NCBI GenBank assembly: GCA_036397995.1
Contig: DASWHX010000107.1
Location: 1-19,241 of the forward strand
Length of the DNA: 19,241 bases
Reading direction: 5' to 3'
From: DASWHX01 sp036397995
GTDB taxonomy: Bacteria; Bacteroidota; Bacteroidia; Cytophagales; Cyclobacteriaceae
Both the position numbers and the translations under genes were made by a program. This document shows positions 1 to 7,977 of the stretch, piece by piece (position 1 is the stretch's first letter; each line of letters starts with the position of its first letter). The notes beneath the pieces were generated by a model. It was not told the origin of the DNA. It did not search any database and saw nothing but the letters and a program-made list of their open reading frames with translations.

Positions 1-329
1 GTTATAAGCGGAAAAAAATAGAAGTGTTTCAGGTCAGATGGTTTAAGCGCGTATCCCTTTACAGATTTAACATACAAGTAGGCGAGTGGGCCAAAAAGGA
101 GTACTAATTTTAGAATGAAATTAAATATGAGTCCAAACCGGCTGGAGATCCCTGACCAGAAGAAGACATAAAAAATAAGCGTAATGGAAAACAATATGAT
201 CAAAGTCGACAAGAAATAATTCGCCTGACTTTTATTTTTCTTACTGAAGAGTATGGTGGCAAGAAAAATTCCCTGCGTGGCGGCAGCCAGGAACAAAAAT
301 GTCCAAAAAGTTAGTTTGATTTCAGGCAT
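1..329 (-). CDS. N-terminal membrane domain of a probable membrane-anchored AraC-type regulator (partial)
   Basis: Reading the minus strand from an ATG at 329-327 gives an open frame of 109 residues that runs off the left edge. It starts MPEIKLTFWTF and has strongly hydrophobic stretches at about residues 7-28, 42-62 and 72-90. Short charged turns rich in Lys and Ser/Asn separate them. The third stretch carries LLFGPLAYLYVKS, followed by a Lys/Asp-rich link and HFYFFPLI. This pattern resembles the multi-helix N-terminal domain of Bacteroidota AraC-family regulators, which have a cytoplasmic DNA-binding domain at the C-terminus. That domain would lie outside the window, so the regulator call is inference from N-terminal resemblance only. 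It lies 48 nt after the amidohydrolase stop on the same strand and could be co-transcribed with it. Another polytopic membrane protein is possible. Confidence 0.6.
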   Translation of the reverse strand, partial: MPEIKLTFWTFLFLAAATQGIFLATILFSKKNKSQANYFLSTLIILFSITLIFYVFFWSGISSRFGLIFNFILKLVLLFGPLAYLYVKSVKGYALKPSDLKHFYFFPLI

Positions 330-377
330 TTGAACGGGTTAACGCCGGGCAAATCCACAAAAACTAAACCACATTCG

Positions 378-2033
378 TTAGCGATTATCGTAAACAATTT
401 GCCCGCCGACTAAGGTAAGTACGACAGAAGCGTTTCGGATTTCTTCCGCAGGAATGCCGAGCAAATTGGCGTTAATCATTACAAGGTCGGCGAGTTTTCC
501 CACACTAAGACTTCCCTTGATATCTTCATCGAAACCAGCATATGCGGCATTAATGGTATATGCAATTAATGCTTCCTCAACTGTTATTTTTTCTTCCGGA
601 ACCCACCCGTCCGGGTTCGCTTCATCCAGGGTTCTCCTGGTTACTGCAGCATAGATTCCTTCCAGCGGAGTAGGGGGAGCAACGAACCAATCACTGCCGA
701 AAGCCAGCCTGGCATTATTTTCAAGAAGTGACTTAAACGCATAGGTTGTTTTGATTCTTTCTTCACCGATTACATTTTTTGCCCATCTACCATCGTCAAT
801 GGCATGATAGGGTTGCATGCCGGGAATTACATTTTGTTTACTGAACCTTGGTATATCTGGTGGTGAGATGTGCTGAGCATGTTCAATTCGAAATCTCCGG
901 TTAAGGTTTTCATTCTCCAGGGCAACCCGCTCATAAATATTTAGCAGGGAGTTAATTGCTTTGTCACCAATTGCATGAACCATCACCTGCAGGCCTGCTG
1001 AATCAGCGCTAGAAATCCATTCATACATCTCCTCTTCAGAGTTAACCAGGAAGCCGGAGTCGTCAGGTGTATCACTAAAAGGCTCAAAGAAAGCTGCAGT
1101 ATGAGACCCGAGTGATCCATCCATGAAACCTTTAAGTCCACCGATTTTCAACCAATTATCACCACGGCCATTATTTTCAATTTCACTCAATAAGGATTGC
1201 CATGCCGGTAGTGGAAAAATATCATAAATTCTTACAGTTAAATTGTTATTCTCTCTTGCCTGCTTCAGTACCTGATGTTCGCCCGACCTTCCGCCCATAT
1301 TATGGACACTTGTGACTCCATTGGAAACAACGTAATTCATTGCAGCAGAAAGAGCGGCATTCTTTTGCAAATCTGAAGGCTCAGGTACGGCACTATAAAT
1401 CATACCCATCGCGTTATCTTTGAATATTCCAGTTAGCTCACCTTGGATGTTTCTTACGATTGTTCCTCCATCCACATCCTGGACCGATTTTGTAACTCCC
1501 GCGGCTTCGAGAGCCGCCGAGTTTGCCAGAATCATATGTCCGTCTAACCTGTTAATGACCAGCGGGTGACCGGTCGTTACGGAATCTACCCATTCGCGGC
1601 TGGGAAGTTCACCACCCCAATTCGTATGATCCCAATCACCACCCATAATCCAGGTACCGGGCTCAACAGTTTGCGCATATTCCTTTATTCTTTTTATAAA
1701 TTCAACTTTTGTTCCGGCATCTCGCAATTGTACTGATAATAAATTGAAGCCACCATCCAAAAAATGCACATGACTATCAATAAAGCCGGGGGTAATAAAA
1801 TTTCCGCCGGCATCAATTACTTCTGTTTGATTTCCATGATAGGTTAATATTTCTTCAGTCGATCCAACGGCGAGAATCAAGTCTCCGCTGATTGCAATGG
1901 CTTCCGCCACAGGAACCAATTCATCGGCTGTCCATATAACAGCGTTCGTTATGATTAGGTCAGCTTTTTGAGAAGGTGAATTGCAGCCAACAATAATAAA
2001 TGTTACAAGGGAGACAATAGTTAGATTTCTCAT
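378..2033 (-). CDS. Exported lipoprotein amidohydrolase, YtcJ/amidohydrolase_3 type
   Basis: This 551-residue metal-dependent hydrolase belongs to the amidohydrolase_3 group of the amidohydrolase superfamily. The N-terminus is a lipoprotein signal, with a hydrophobic run ending IIVGC (lipid-anchored Cys17). The mature enzyme is therefore expected on a membrane face in the periplasm or envelope. Visible metal and active-site elements are HVH at 88-90 after the GFIDS lead-in, Lys301 in LKGFMDGSLGS, His353 in VHAIGD, His385 in EHAQH and Asp448 in FGSDW. The small beta domain is formed by the first 80 residues and the last 50 (KLADLVMI). Family members hydrolyse diverse amide, formamide or imide substrates, and the sequence does not show which. 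It is the second gene after the DUF2911 gene, 12 nt away. Length and motifs look intact. Confidence 0.9.
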   Translation of the reverse strand: MRNLTIVSLVTFIIVGCNSPSQKADLIITNAVIWTADELVPVAEAIAISGDLILAVGSTEEILTYHGNQTEVIDAGGNFITPGFIDSHVHFLDGGFNLLSVQLRDAGTKVEFIKRIKEYAQTVEPGTWIMGGDWDHTNWGGELPSREWVDSVTTGHPLVINRLDGHMILANSAALEAAGVTKSVQDVDGGTIVRNIQGELTGIFKDNAMGMIYSAVPEPSDLQKNAALSAAMNYVVSNGVTSVHNMGGRSGEHQVLKQARENNNLTVRIYDIFPLPAWQSLLSEIENNGRGDNWLKIGGLKGFMDGSLGSHTAAFFEPFSDTPDDSGFLVNSEEEMYEWISSADSAGLQVMVHAIGDKAINSLLNIYERVALENENLNRRFRIEHAQHISPPDIPRFSKQNVIPGMQPYHAIDDGRWAKNVIGEERIKTTYAFKSLLENNARLAFGSDWFVAPPTPLEGIYAAVTRRTLDEANPDGWVPEEKITVEEALIAYTINAAYAGFDEDIKGSLSVGKLADLVMINANLLGIPAEEIRNASVVLTLVGGQIVYDNR

Positions 2034-2045
2034 TGTGTGATTTCA

Positions 2046-2576
2046 TTAATTTTCTTTCTGTTCCAGGAGATGCACCGGAATTGATAATTTAATTTTTTTC
2101 CAATGGATAACCAGGTCAGTAACAGGAACTCCTTTACGTGAAAAGGTAATCTTAAGATGTTCATTGTAGGAATCGTCCGGAATTATTGCTGCTTCAATTC
2201 TGAAAAGATCCATTTTTTCATTGTACCGGTAGGTACCGAATAGGCCAACGTCTTTATTAATGATAATTGTCCAGGTGGAATCATTTGGTATAGTGAAAAT
2301 GGAATAAGCGCCGGCAGCAAGGGTATCTTTTCCAACCAGTAAATCTCCGGTTGTCATAATTTCTGCCGGCTCATTGGCACCTAACTGCCAGAGCATTCCA
2401 TTCTCCAGTTTACTGGTTGCGGCAAGAGCCTGGGTGTAAGTAATCTTGAGGTATGTCTCATGATAAAGCAAAGTTTCCATTTCCAACGGATAGGCTCTTG
2501 GAAGACCTTCTGATTGTCCTAAAAGAAGAATTGGATAGGAAATCAGGATTAGACTAGAGATAACTGTTTTATTCAT
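2046..2576 (-). CDS. Exported DUF2911 family protein
   Basis: This 176-residue protein has a Sec-type signal peptide: MNKT, then a hydrophobic run ending LLLGQ at about residue 21. The mature part matches the DUF2911 pattern common in Bacteroidota: WQLGANEPAEI at 63-73, then a GAYSIFTIPND segment and TWTIIINKD around 89-109, and a closing beta-rich half with LKITF. The biochemical role of DUF2911 is unknown; these proteins are presumed periplasmic. It is the first gene of a two-gene unit, with the amidohydrolase starting 12 nt after its stop, so the two are probably made together. The 77-nt gap upstream is shared with the divergent dCMP deaminase. I see no Shine-Dalgarno sequence before the ATG, as is usual in this phylum. 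Confidence 0.85.
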   Translation of the reverse strand: MNKTVISSLILISYPILLLGQSEGLPRAYPLEMETLLYHETYLKITYTQALAATSKLENGMLWQLGANEPAEIMTTGDLLVGKDTLAAGAYSIFTIPNDSTWTIIINKDVGLFGTYRYNEKMDLFRIEAAIIPDDSYNEHLKITFSRKGVPVTDLVIHWKKIKLSIPVHLLEQKEN

Positions 2577-2599
2577 TAAGTTAATTACTTTCGAATCGT

Positions 2600-2607
2600 T
2601 AATTTTG
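2600..2607 (+). promoter_or_regulatory. Candidate -7 promoter element for the dCMP deaminase gene
   Basis: TAATTTTG matches the Bacteroidota -7 consensus TAnnTTTG exactly. It lies 46 nt before the deaminase ATG, within the 77-nt divergent gap. I could not recognise a convincing -33 TTG at the normal spacing, so this is a motif match only. Confidence 0.4.
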
Positions 2608-2653
2608 GCTTACAATATATATAAACGATTAAAGAAAGCGAAGGTAATTACAG

Positions 2654-3136
2654 ATGAGTAAACCTGCATTTGATGATATTTTCATGGAACTGGCTGTAAA
2701 TCTGGCTACCAGGTCGCATTGCATTAAAAGGCATGTGGGCGCGGTTCTGACAAAAGACACCAGGATAATCTCAATCGGATATAATGGACCGCCTTCCGGT
2801 ACCCATAATTGTGATGAAGAATGGCCGGACACCGGTTGTGAAAGAGATTCAAAGGGAAGCTGTTCCCTGGCTATTCATGCCGAACAGAATGCTATCCTTT
2901 ATGCTGTGAAAAATAATTCTGTAGTTTCCGGCTCAACTTTGTATGTAACGCTTGCACCCTGCCTTTCCTGTGCCCGGATAATTTTTACCATGGGAATTGA
3001 GAAAGTTATATACTTGAAATCTTATGCTGAATTTAAGGGAATCGAGTTGGATGAAGGTGTTGAATTTCTGACTAAATTTGGCATTAATGTAGAAAAATAC
3101 CACGGGCAACTAAGTAATGTTACCCATATGATCTAA
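2654..3136 (+). CDS. Deoxycytidylate (dCMP) deaminase
   Basis: This 160-residue zinc enzyme of the cytidine/deoxycytidylate deaminase family converts dCMP to dUMP, supplying thymidylate synthesis in the cytoplasm. The zinc site is complete: HAE at 75-77 (His ligand and catalytic Glu) and PCLSC at 102-106 (two Cys ligands). The conserved front part carries RSHCIKRHVGAVL and SIGYNGPPSGTHNCDEE, with a further Cys-rich stretch at 53-70 (TGCERDSKGSC) typical of dCMP deaminases rather than cytidine deaminases. The length is normal and the ATG gives a standard N-terminus. It is transcribed alone, divergent from the DUF2911 gene, and ends 8 nt before the convergent murB stop. Confidence 0.93.
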   Translation: MSKPAFDDIFMELAVNLATRSHCIKRHVGAVLTKDTRIISIGYNGPPSGTHNCDEEWPDTGCERDSKGSCSLAIHAEQNAILYAVKNNSVVSGSTLYVTLAPCLSCARIIFTMGIEKVIYLKSYAEFKGIELDEGVEFLTKFGINVEKYHGQLSNVTHMI

Positions 3137-3144
3137 CATATAAT

Positions 3145-4161
3145 CTAAACTATATTTACTTCCGCTTCCAGGATAATCCCAAACTCATTGAGAACAGAAC
3201 TTTGAATTTCCAGGGCTAATTCATGCACTTCCTTGCCGGTAGCGTTTCCATGGTTAACTAAGACCAGCGCCTGTTTTTCATGCACTCCCGTATTGCCAAC
3301 TCGTTTTCCTTTCCAGCCACACTTTTCTATAAGCCAGGCAGCAGGAAGTTTCACCCTGGCTTCATCCTGATTGTAGGCGGGAATTTCGGAATGATTCATT
3401 TTAAGACTTTCATAATGAGACTTTTCAACAACCGGGTTCTTAAAAAAACTTCCGGCATTACCAATTACTGATGGATCTGGTAATTTTGATGTCCGAATTC
3501 TGATAACGGCTTCTCTTACGTTGACCGGATTTAACGGTGGACTTCCCATTTCTTCAAGAGTTTTCTTAATTGCACCGTACGAAATATTCACCTGGCGGTT
3601 CTTCAACAGCTTTAAGGTAACATCCGTAATAATATATTTTCCCTTTCCTTCTGTTTTAAAAAAACTGTTTCTGTACTGAAAGTTACATTCTTTGGAATTG
3701 AATTTAACAAATTTACCAGAGCTGAGATCAAAGGCATCCAGGCATTCAAAAACATTTGCCAACTCTTCGCCGTAGGCTCCAATATTTTGAATGGGAGCAG
3801 CTCCAACTTTTCCCGGAATAATACTGAGATTTTCTACCCCTCCCAATTTATGAGCAATTGCATTTTGAACCAGGTGGTCCCAAATTTCTCCGGCGCCGGA
3901 CTGGACAAGAGTTGAAATACTATCTGAGTCAAGCGTTTTAATGCCGGAGATTTCAATTAGCAGTACCTGAGCAAGCGTAGGTTTTGTAAAAAGAACATTA
4001 CTTCCGCCTCCAAGTATTAACTGGTCAGGAACAAGTAATGTTTTATCATCATATAACTTTTGTAGGTCTTCCTTGGCCTCAACTCTAATTAATTTCTCTG
4101 CAATGCAATCAATTCCAAAAGTATTTAACGACTTTAAAGATGAGTTTTTGGTAATTTTCAT
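3145..4161 (-). CDS. murB: UDP-N-acetylenolpyruvoylglucosamine reductase MurB
   Basis: MurB uses NADPH and FAD to reduce UDP-GlcNAc-enolpyruvate to UDP-MurNAc, the second committed step of peptidoglycan precursor synthesis. The 338-residue length and the YRNSFFK segment at 163-169 fit the longer type I enzymes. FAD-binding motifs are GGGSNVLF at 51-58 and the IPGKVGAAPIQNIGAYG block at about 115-131. Likely catalytic residues are Arg164 in YRNS, Ser238 in NAGSFFKNP and Glu334 in the closing LEAEV. It is the last gene of the hppD-mutase-dinB-murB run and starts 3 nt after the DinB-like stop, which suggests translational coupling. It is convergent with the dCMP deaminase gene and I see no terminator between them. 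Confidence 0.95.
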   Translation of the reverse strand: MKITKNSSLKSLNTFGIDCIAEKLIRVEAKEDLQKLYDDKTLLVPDQLILGGGSNVLFTKPTLAQVLLIEISGIKTLDSDSISTLVQSGAGEIWDHLVQNAIAHKLGGVENLSIIPGKVGAAPIQNIGAYGEELANVFECLDAFDLSSGKFVKFNSKECNFQYRNSFFKTEGKGKYIITDVTLKLLKNRQVNISYGAIKKTLEEMGSPPLNPVNVREAVIRIRTSKLPDPSVIGNAGSFFKNPVVEKSHYESLKMNHSEIPAYNQDEARVKLPAAWLIEKCGWKGKRVGNTGVHEKQALVLVNHGNATGKEVHELALEIQSSVLNEFGIILEAEVNIV

Positions 4162-4164
4162 TCC

Positions 4165-4611
4165 TTAGCTGGATGCCAGCAGTCGGCGGTGGTAATTTAC
4201 CTGGCCAAGGTGGTAATTCAAATGGCCGTGCAGGTGAACCAGAAAGAATCCGGTTGTAATTTTGCCTCCAAACATTTCTATTGGGTATTCTTTTGCCAGG
4301 ATTGAATCATCAAGATTAGATAAGGCCAATGAGATTGAATCTTTAGTTTCCTCAATATTTTGCAACAAGTCAGACTTTGGCACATCTTTTTCACTGAATT
4401 CTTTATCGCGTTCCCTTTGGTAACCGGAATTTCCTAAGATAGCCCCGATAAAATGTTTCAAATTTCCGCAAAGATGAAGGCATAAGTTCCCAGCACAATT
4501 ATTGATTCCTGGTTTAACAATCCATAAATCTGATTCTTTCCCGTACTGTGTAATCTCATTAGCTAAAGTTGTAAGATCACGAAGCAATAATGATTTTATA
4601 TGTTCAACCAT
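4165..4611 (-). CDS. DinB-like four-helix-bundle protein
   Basis: This 148-residue protein has the DinB/YfiT-type pattern: an alpha-helical fold with three spaced histidines for a metal. His53 lies in GNLKHFIGA, and His130 and His134 lie in GHLNYHLGQ near the C-terminus. The segment NLCLHLCGNLKHFIGA resembles the DUF1572/DinB_2 branch found in Bacteroidota. Related proteins include thiol-dependent transferases and proteins of unknown function, so I assign no reaction. It sits inside an operon, 5 nt after the phosphosugar mutase stop and 3 nt before murB, and must share their transcript. I see no signal peptide, so it is cytoplasmic. Confidence 0.8.
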   Translation of the reverse strand: MVEHIKSLLLRDLTTLANEITQYGKESDLWIVKPGINNCAGNLCLHLCGNLKHFIGAILGNSGYQRERDKEFSEKDVPKSDLLQNIEETKDSISLALSNLDDSILAKEYPIEMFGGKITTGFFLVHLHGHLNYHLGQVNYHRRLLASS

Positions 4612-4616
4612 GCGTA

Positions 4617-6311
4617 TTATTTAAGTTTAAGGCTCTTTATAATGTCATCCAATTGGTTATCAAGACCGTGGCTAATTTCAGAAAAATTTTCCTGGTTTAC
4701 AGCCCGGTGCACACTAAAATAGAATTTTATTTTAGGTTCTGTTCCTGATGGACGCACTGATATTTTACTGCCATCTTCCGTAAAAAACTGGAGAACATCT
4801 GAAACGGGCTGCCCGGTTGAATTTACTTCACCTGTAAGCATATCAACGTCTTTATTTTCTTTGTAATCTACACTTCGGACAACCTTAGATTCGTTTATTT
4901 CGTCCGGCGGATGGTTTCGAAAATCATTCATCATGTTTATGATTTCCCCGGCGCCTGTTTTACCTTTCCTGGTAAGAGTAAATAATCTTTCTTTATAAAG
5001 GCCGAATTCAAGGTAGATATCTTTTAATAAATCCAACAGAGTTTTACCCTTATCCTTCATTGCAGATGCGAGTTCGGCAATAACGGCGCAAGCAGAAACA
5101 GCGTCTTTATCCCTTACAAAATCTCCAATCATATATCCGTAACTTTCTTCACAACCGGCGATAAATTCTTCATTGGGTTTTTTCCTGATCACTTCGGCTA
5201 TGTATTTGAATCCGGTTAAAGTATTGTAGCACCGGACCCCCTTTTGTCTCGCAATTTCATCTATCAAATCTGTTGTTACTATTGTTTTCGCAATGAAAGC
5301 ATTTTCCTTATTTTTTGTTTTATCTATTAAGTAATTAAGAAGCAATATTCCGGTCTGATTTCCATTTATTAAATGATATTCTCCTTCGTGATCACGCACA
5401 GCTATTCCCACCCGGTCAGAATCCGGATCTGTAGCCATAATTAGGTCAGCATTTATTTCTTTGGCTAACTCAACTGCTTTAGATAAAGCTTCCGCTTCCT
5501 CGGGATTGGGAAACACCACCGTCGGAAAATCACCGTCCGGTTCTGCCTGCTCTTTAACAAGTTTTACTTTTTCAAAGCCTAATTCTTTGAGAAGGCCAGG
5601 GATGAGGGTAGCTCCCGTTCCATGCAATGGAGTAAAAACAATAGAAAGGTTTTTGTTGAATGGATAGGAATGGGTAAATGGTTTTATAGCTTCCAGATAT
5701 TGTTTATCCATTGGTTCTCCCAGAAGGTGAATCAGTTTGGAATCACCCTTAAAATTAATTTTTTCAAACTTGGTTATTTCTCTTATTTCAGCAATGATAC
5801 CTGAATCATGGGGAGGTAGTATTTGTCCGCCGTCATCCCAGTACACTTTATATCCATTATATTCCCTGGGATTGTGAGAAGCGGTAATTACAATCCCGCT
5901 TTGGCATTGCAAGTTCCTGACCGCGAAAGATAATTCGGGGGTGGGACGCAAATTTTCAAACAGAAATACTTCAATTCCGTTTCCGGAAAGAATATTCGCG
6001 GCAGTTTCTGCAAAAAATTGGCTATTGTTCCTATTGTCGTACGCAATGGCAACCTTGATCTTTTTACCTTCAAAATTCCGGAGTAGATAATTGGATAATC
6101 CCTGCGTTGCCATACCTATTGTATACTTGTTCATGCGATTGGGACCAACTCCCATTATTCCCCGCATACCTCCGGTGCCAAATTCCAAATCTTTATAAAA
6201 GGAATCTGCAATCTCTTCTCCATTTTGCTCTTTAAGATGCAAAATAGATTTCCGTGTATCCTCGTCTATTGGTGAATTCAACCAGGATTCAATTCGTTCT
6301 TCAATTGTCAT
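4617..6311 (-). CDS. Phosphoglucomutase/phosphomannomutase (alpha-D-phosphohexomutase family)
   Basis: This 564-residue enzyme interconverts hexose 6-phosphate and hexose 1-phosphate through a phosphoserine. All four family signatures are present in order: the active-site loop TASHNPREYNG at 143-153 (phospho-Ser145), the magnesium loop DPDSDR at 295-300, the sugar-specificity loop GCEESYGY at 386-393 and the phosphate-binding RPSGTEPK at 520-527. The GCEES form and the length fit the PGM2/PgcA-like group that mainly acts on glucose 1-phosphate, but mannose or other substrates cannot be excluded. It follows hppD by 12 nt and precedes the DinB-like gene by 5 nt. Its product feeds sugar-nucleotide synthesis, which links it loosely to murB in the same unit. 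Confidence 0.92.
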   Translation of the reverse strand: MTIEERIESWLNSPIDEDTRKSILHLKEQNGEEIADSFYKDLEFGTGGMRGIMGVGPNRMNKYTIGMATQGLSNYLLRNFEGKKIKVAIAYDNRNNSQFFAETAANILSGNGIEVFLFENLRPTPELSFAVRNLQCQSGIVITASHNPREYNGYKVYWDDGGQILPPHDSGIIAEIREITKFEKINFKGDSKLIHLLGEPMDKQYLEAIKPFTHSYPFNKNLSIVFTPLHGTGATLIPGLLKELGFEKVKLVKEQAEPDGDFPTVVFPNPEEAEALSKAVELAKEINADLIMATDPDSDRVGIAVRDHEGEYHLINGNQTGILLLNYLIDKTKNKENAFIAKTIVTTDLIDEIARQKGVRCYNTLTGFKYIAEVIRKKPNEEFIAGCEESYGYMIGDFVRDKDAVSACAVIAELASAMKDKGKTLLDLLKDIYLEFGLYKERLFTLTRKGKTGAGEIINMMNDFRNHPPDEINESKVVRSVDYKENKDVDMLTGEVNSTGQPVSDVLQFFTEDGSKISVRPSGTEPKIKFYFSVHRAVNQENFSEISHGLDNQLDDIIKSLKLK

Positions 6312-6323
6312 TGATTTTTTTCC

Positions 6324-7418
6324 TTAGAGATTGCCTCTTACTTCCTGCTCCCTTTCAATAGCCTCGAACAATGCTTTGAAATTTCCCTTACCAAATGATT
6401 TCGCGCCTTTCCTCTGAATTATTTCATAGAAAACTGTAGGTCTGTCCTGAACTGGTTTGGTAAAGATTTGCAATAAGTAGCCTTCTTCATCACGATCTAT
6501 TAAAACATTCTGTTCTTTCAATGATTCCAAATCTTCTTCAATCTCACCAACTCTATCCAGAACGTCATCATAATATCGCTCCGGCACATAGAGGAATTCA
6601 ACCCCTCTCTTGCGCATTTCGCTAACGGTGTCAACAATATTATCAGTTGCAATTGCAATATGTTGAACACCCGCGCCATTGTAGAAGTCGAGGTATTCTT
6701 CAATCTGAGATTTCTTCTTACCTTTTGCCGGCTCATTGATTGGAAATTTTATATAGCTATTTCCATTTGCCACCACCTTTGACATCAGCGCTGAATATTC
6801 TGTGGAGATATCCTTGTCATCGAATGTTACCAGCAAGCTGAAGCCCATTACCTTTTCATAAAACTCAACCCACCTGTTCATTTGTCCAAGTTCTACATTA
6901 CCGACACAGTGGTCAACATATTTTAACCCGATAGGAACAACTTTAAGTAAAGAAGGTCTGCTGATATACCCCGGTAAAAACGGACCCTGGTAGTTCTTTC
7001 TTTCAACGAAAGTGTGAATTGTTTCTCCATAAGTGTGGATACTCGCGATTACCGCTTTACCATATTCATCAGAAATAGTTTGAGGTGGGGCAGCCGGTTT
7101 GGCTCCACGATTAACAGTTTCATGAAATGATTTCCCGGCATCATCAACCCACAAAGCCAATACTTTTACACCATCGCCATGCTTTTTAACGTGCTCTGTA
7201 ACAGGGGAGTCCTGGTTGGCTGCCGCGGAAAGAACGAGTCTTACTTTCCCTTGTTCCAGAACATAAGAGACTTTTTCCCTGTTTCCTGTTTCCGGACCCA
7301 TATACGCAATTTGTTTAAAGCCAAATGCGTTTTGATAGAATAGGGAAGCCTGGCGAGCATTTCCAACATAGAATTCTATATGATCAGTGCCGTTTATGGG
7401 TAAAAAATCCGTTTCCAT
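6324..7418 (-). CDS. hppD: 4-hydroxyphenylpyruvate dioxygenase
   Basis: This non-heme iron dioxygenase turns 4-hydroxyphenylpyruvate into homogentisate, the second step of tyrosine catabolism. The 364-residue protein has two vicinal-oxygen-chelate domains. The first begins with DHIEFYVGNARQA at residue 12. The second begins with VDHCVGNV. The iron ligands are visible as His170 (VDHCVGN), His253 (VQHIAI) and Glu332 (FYEIIQR). The C-terminal lid helix has the typical FGKGNFKALFEAIEREQE pattern, so the enzyme looks complete and active. It is the first gene of a minus-strand unit with the phosphosugar mutase, DinB-like and murB genes. Its 145-nt upstream gap, shared with a divergent hypothetical gene, contains two small inverted repeats that may be operators. 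Homogentisate dioxygenase is not in the window. Confidence 0.95.
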   Translation of the reverse strand: METDFLPINGTDHIEFYVGNARQASLFYQNAFGFKQIAYMGPETGNREKVSYVLEQGKVRLVLSAAANQDSPVTEHVKKHGDGVKVLALWVDDAGKSFHETVNRGAKPAAPPQTISDEYGKAVIASIHTYGETIHTFVERKNYQGPFLPGYISRPSLLKVVPIGLKYVDHCVGNVELGQMNRWVEFYEKVMGFSLLVTFDDKDISTEYSALMSKVVANGNSYIKFPINEPAKGKKKSQIEEYLDFYNGAGVQHIAIATDNIVDTVSEMRKRGVEFLYVPERYYDDVLDRVGEIEEDLESLKEQNVLIDRDEEGYLLQIFTKPVQDRPTVFYEIIQRKGAKSFGKGNFKALFEAIEREQEVRGNL

Positions 7419-7477
7419 GGCAAATGTGTTTGAGATTTTGAAATTGTTTAGTAAATCTAGCGCTTTGGTTAATTTTT

Positions 7478-7496
7478 TGAAACTTTTGATGTTTCA
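7478..7496. repeat. Inverted repeat in the hppD upstream region
   Basis: TGAAAC at 7478-7483 and GTTTCA at 7491-7496 form perfect 6-bp arms around a 7-nt AT-rich spacer. The repeat lies in the divergent gap 60 nt before the hppD start. It is a candidate regulator-binding site; no family can be named from the sequence. Confidence 0.35.
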
Positions 7497-7518
7497 GATT
7501 TTATTTTAAAAATCCTTG

Positions 7519-7533
7519 GGAAGTTTAACTTCC
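7519..7533. repeat. Perfect 15-bp palindrome in the hppD/hypothetical divergent gap
   Basis: GGAAGTT and AACTTCC flank a single T, giving 7-bp perfect arms. The site lies 30 nt before the start of the 137-residue hypothetical gene and 100 nt before hppD. It is short and close-set, as a dimeric repressor site would be, but chance cannot be ruled out. Confidence 0.4.
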
Positions 7534-7563
7534 GGTATTAAATTTTGTGAATCAATATAAGAT

Positions 7564-7977
7564 ATGGATATAGACTCTCTAGACCGGTCATTACGACAAA
7601 TAGCTGAAATGAAAAACAAGTTGGCAGCCCTGAATTACGCTGATGAAGCTTACGATACTATTGAAGAAGAATTGCATACTCTTGAAGATGACATGATGGA
7701 AAAACATGGCCCTTATCTTGAAGAGGCAATTAATTATGTTCACGATGAATTTTGCCCCGATACAGAGGTACTTTCTCCGTTAGCTTACCTGGCCAAGAGG
7801 TATGATTCGGAAAATGGCAATTTTAAAGTGGACCTCAATGAGGGCGTTCCGGTGGAGATAGATGATTACCCCGGCAAAGAAACTCGATTGGTGATTGTTC
7901 CTGGTCCGCCCCGCATTATTCTTCAAATAGGAAATGAAGGCCAGGAGGTGGTTTGGAAAGCTGCAAAGGGATTTTAA
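7564..7977 (+). CDS. Hypothetical acidic protein
   Basis: I do not recognise this 137-residue protein. It has no signal peptide or membrane segment. The first 55 residues are charged, with heptad-like Leu/Ile/Met spacing and many Glu and Asp (EEELHTLEDDMMEKHG), which suggests a helical hairpin or coiled coil. A middle part around 56-85 has a single Cys (DEFCPD). The C-terminal 50 residues look beta-rich (TRLVIVPGPPRIILQIG). Coding is likely: the frame is open and well composed, fills the space between hppD and trpS, and starts at an ATG after an AT-rich leader. Its TAA stop sits in a TTAA shared with the convergent trpS stop, a 4-nt overlap. Confidence 0.75.
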   Translation: MDIDSLDRSLRQIAEMKNKLAALNYADEAYDTIEEELHTLEDDMMEKHGPYLEEAINYVHDEFCPDTEVLSPLAYLAKRYDSENGNFKVDLNEGVPVEIDDYPGKETRLVIVPGPPRIILQIGNEGQEVVWKAAKGF

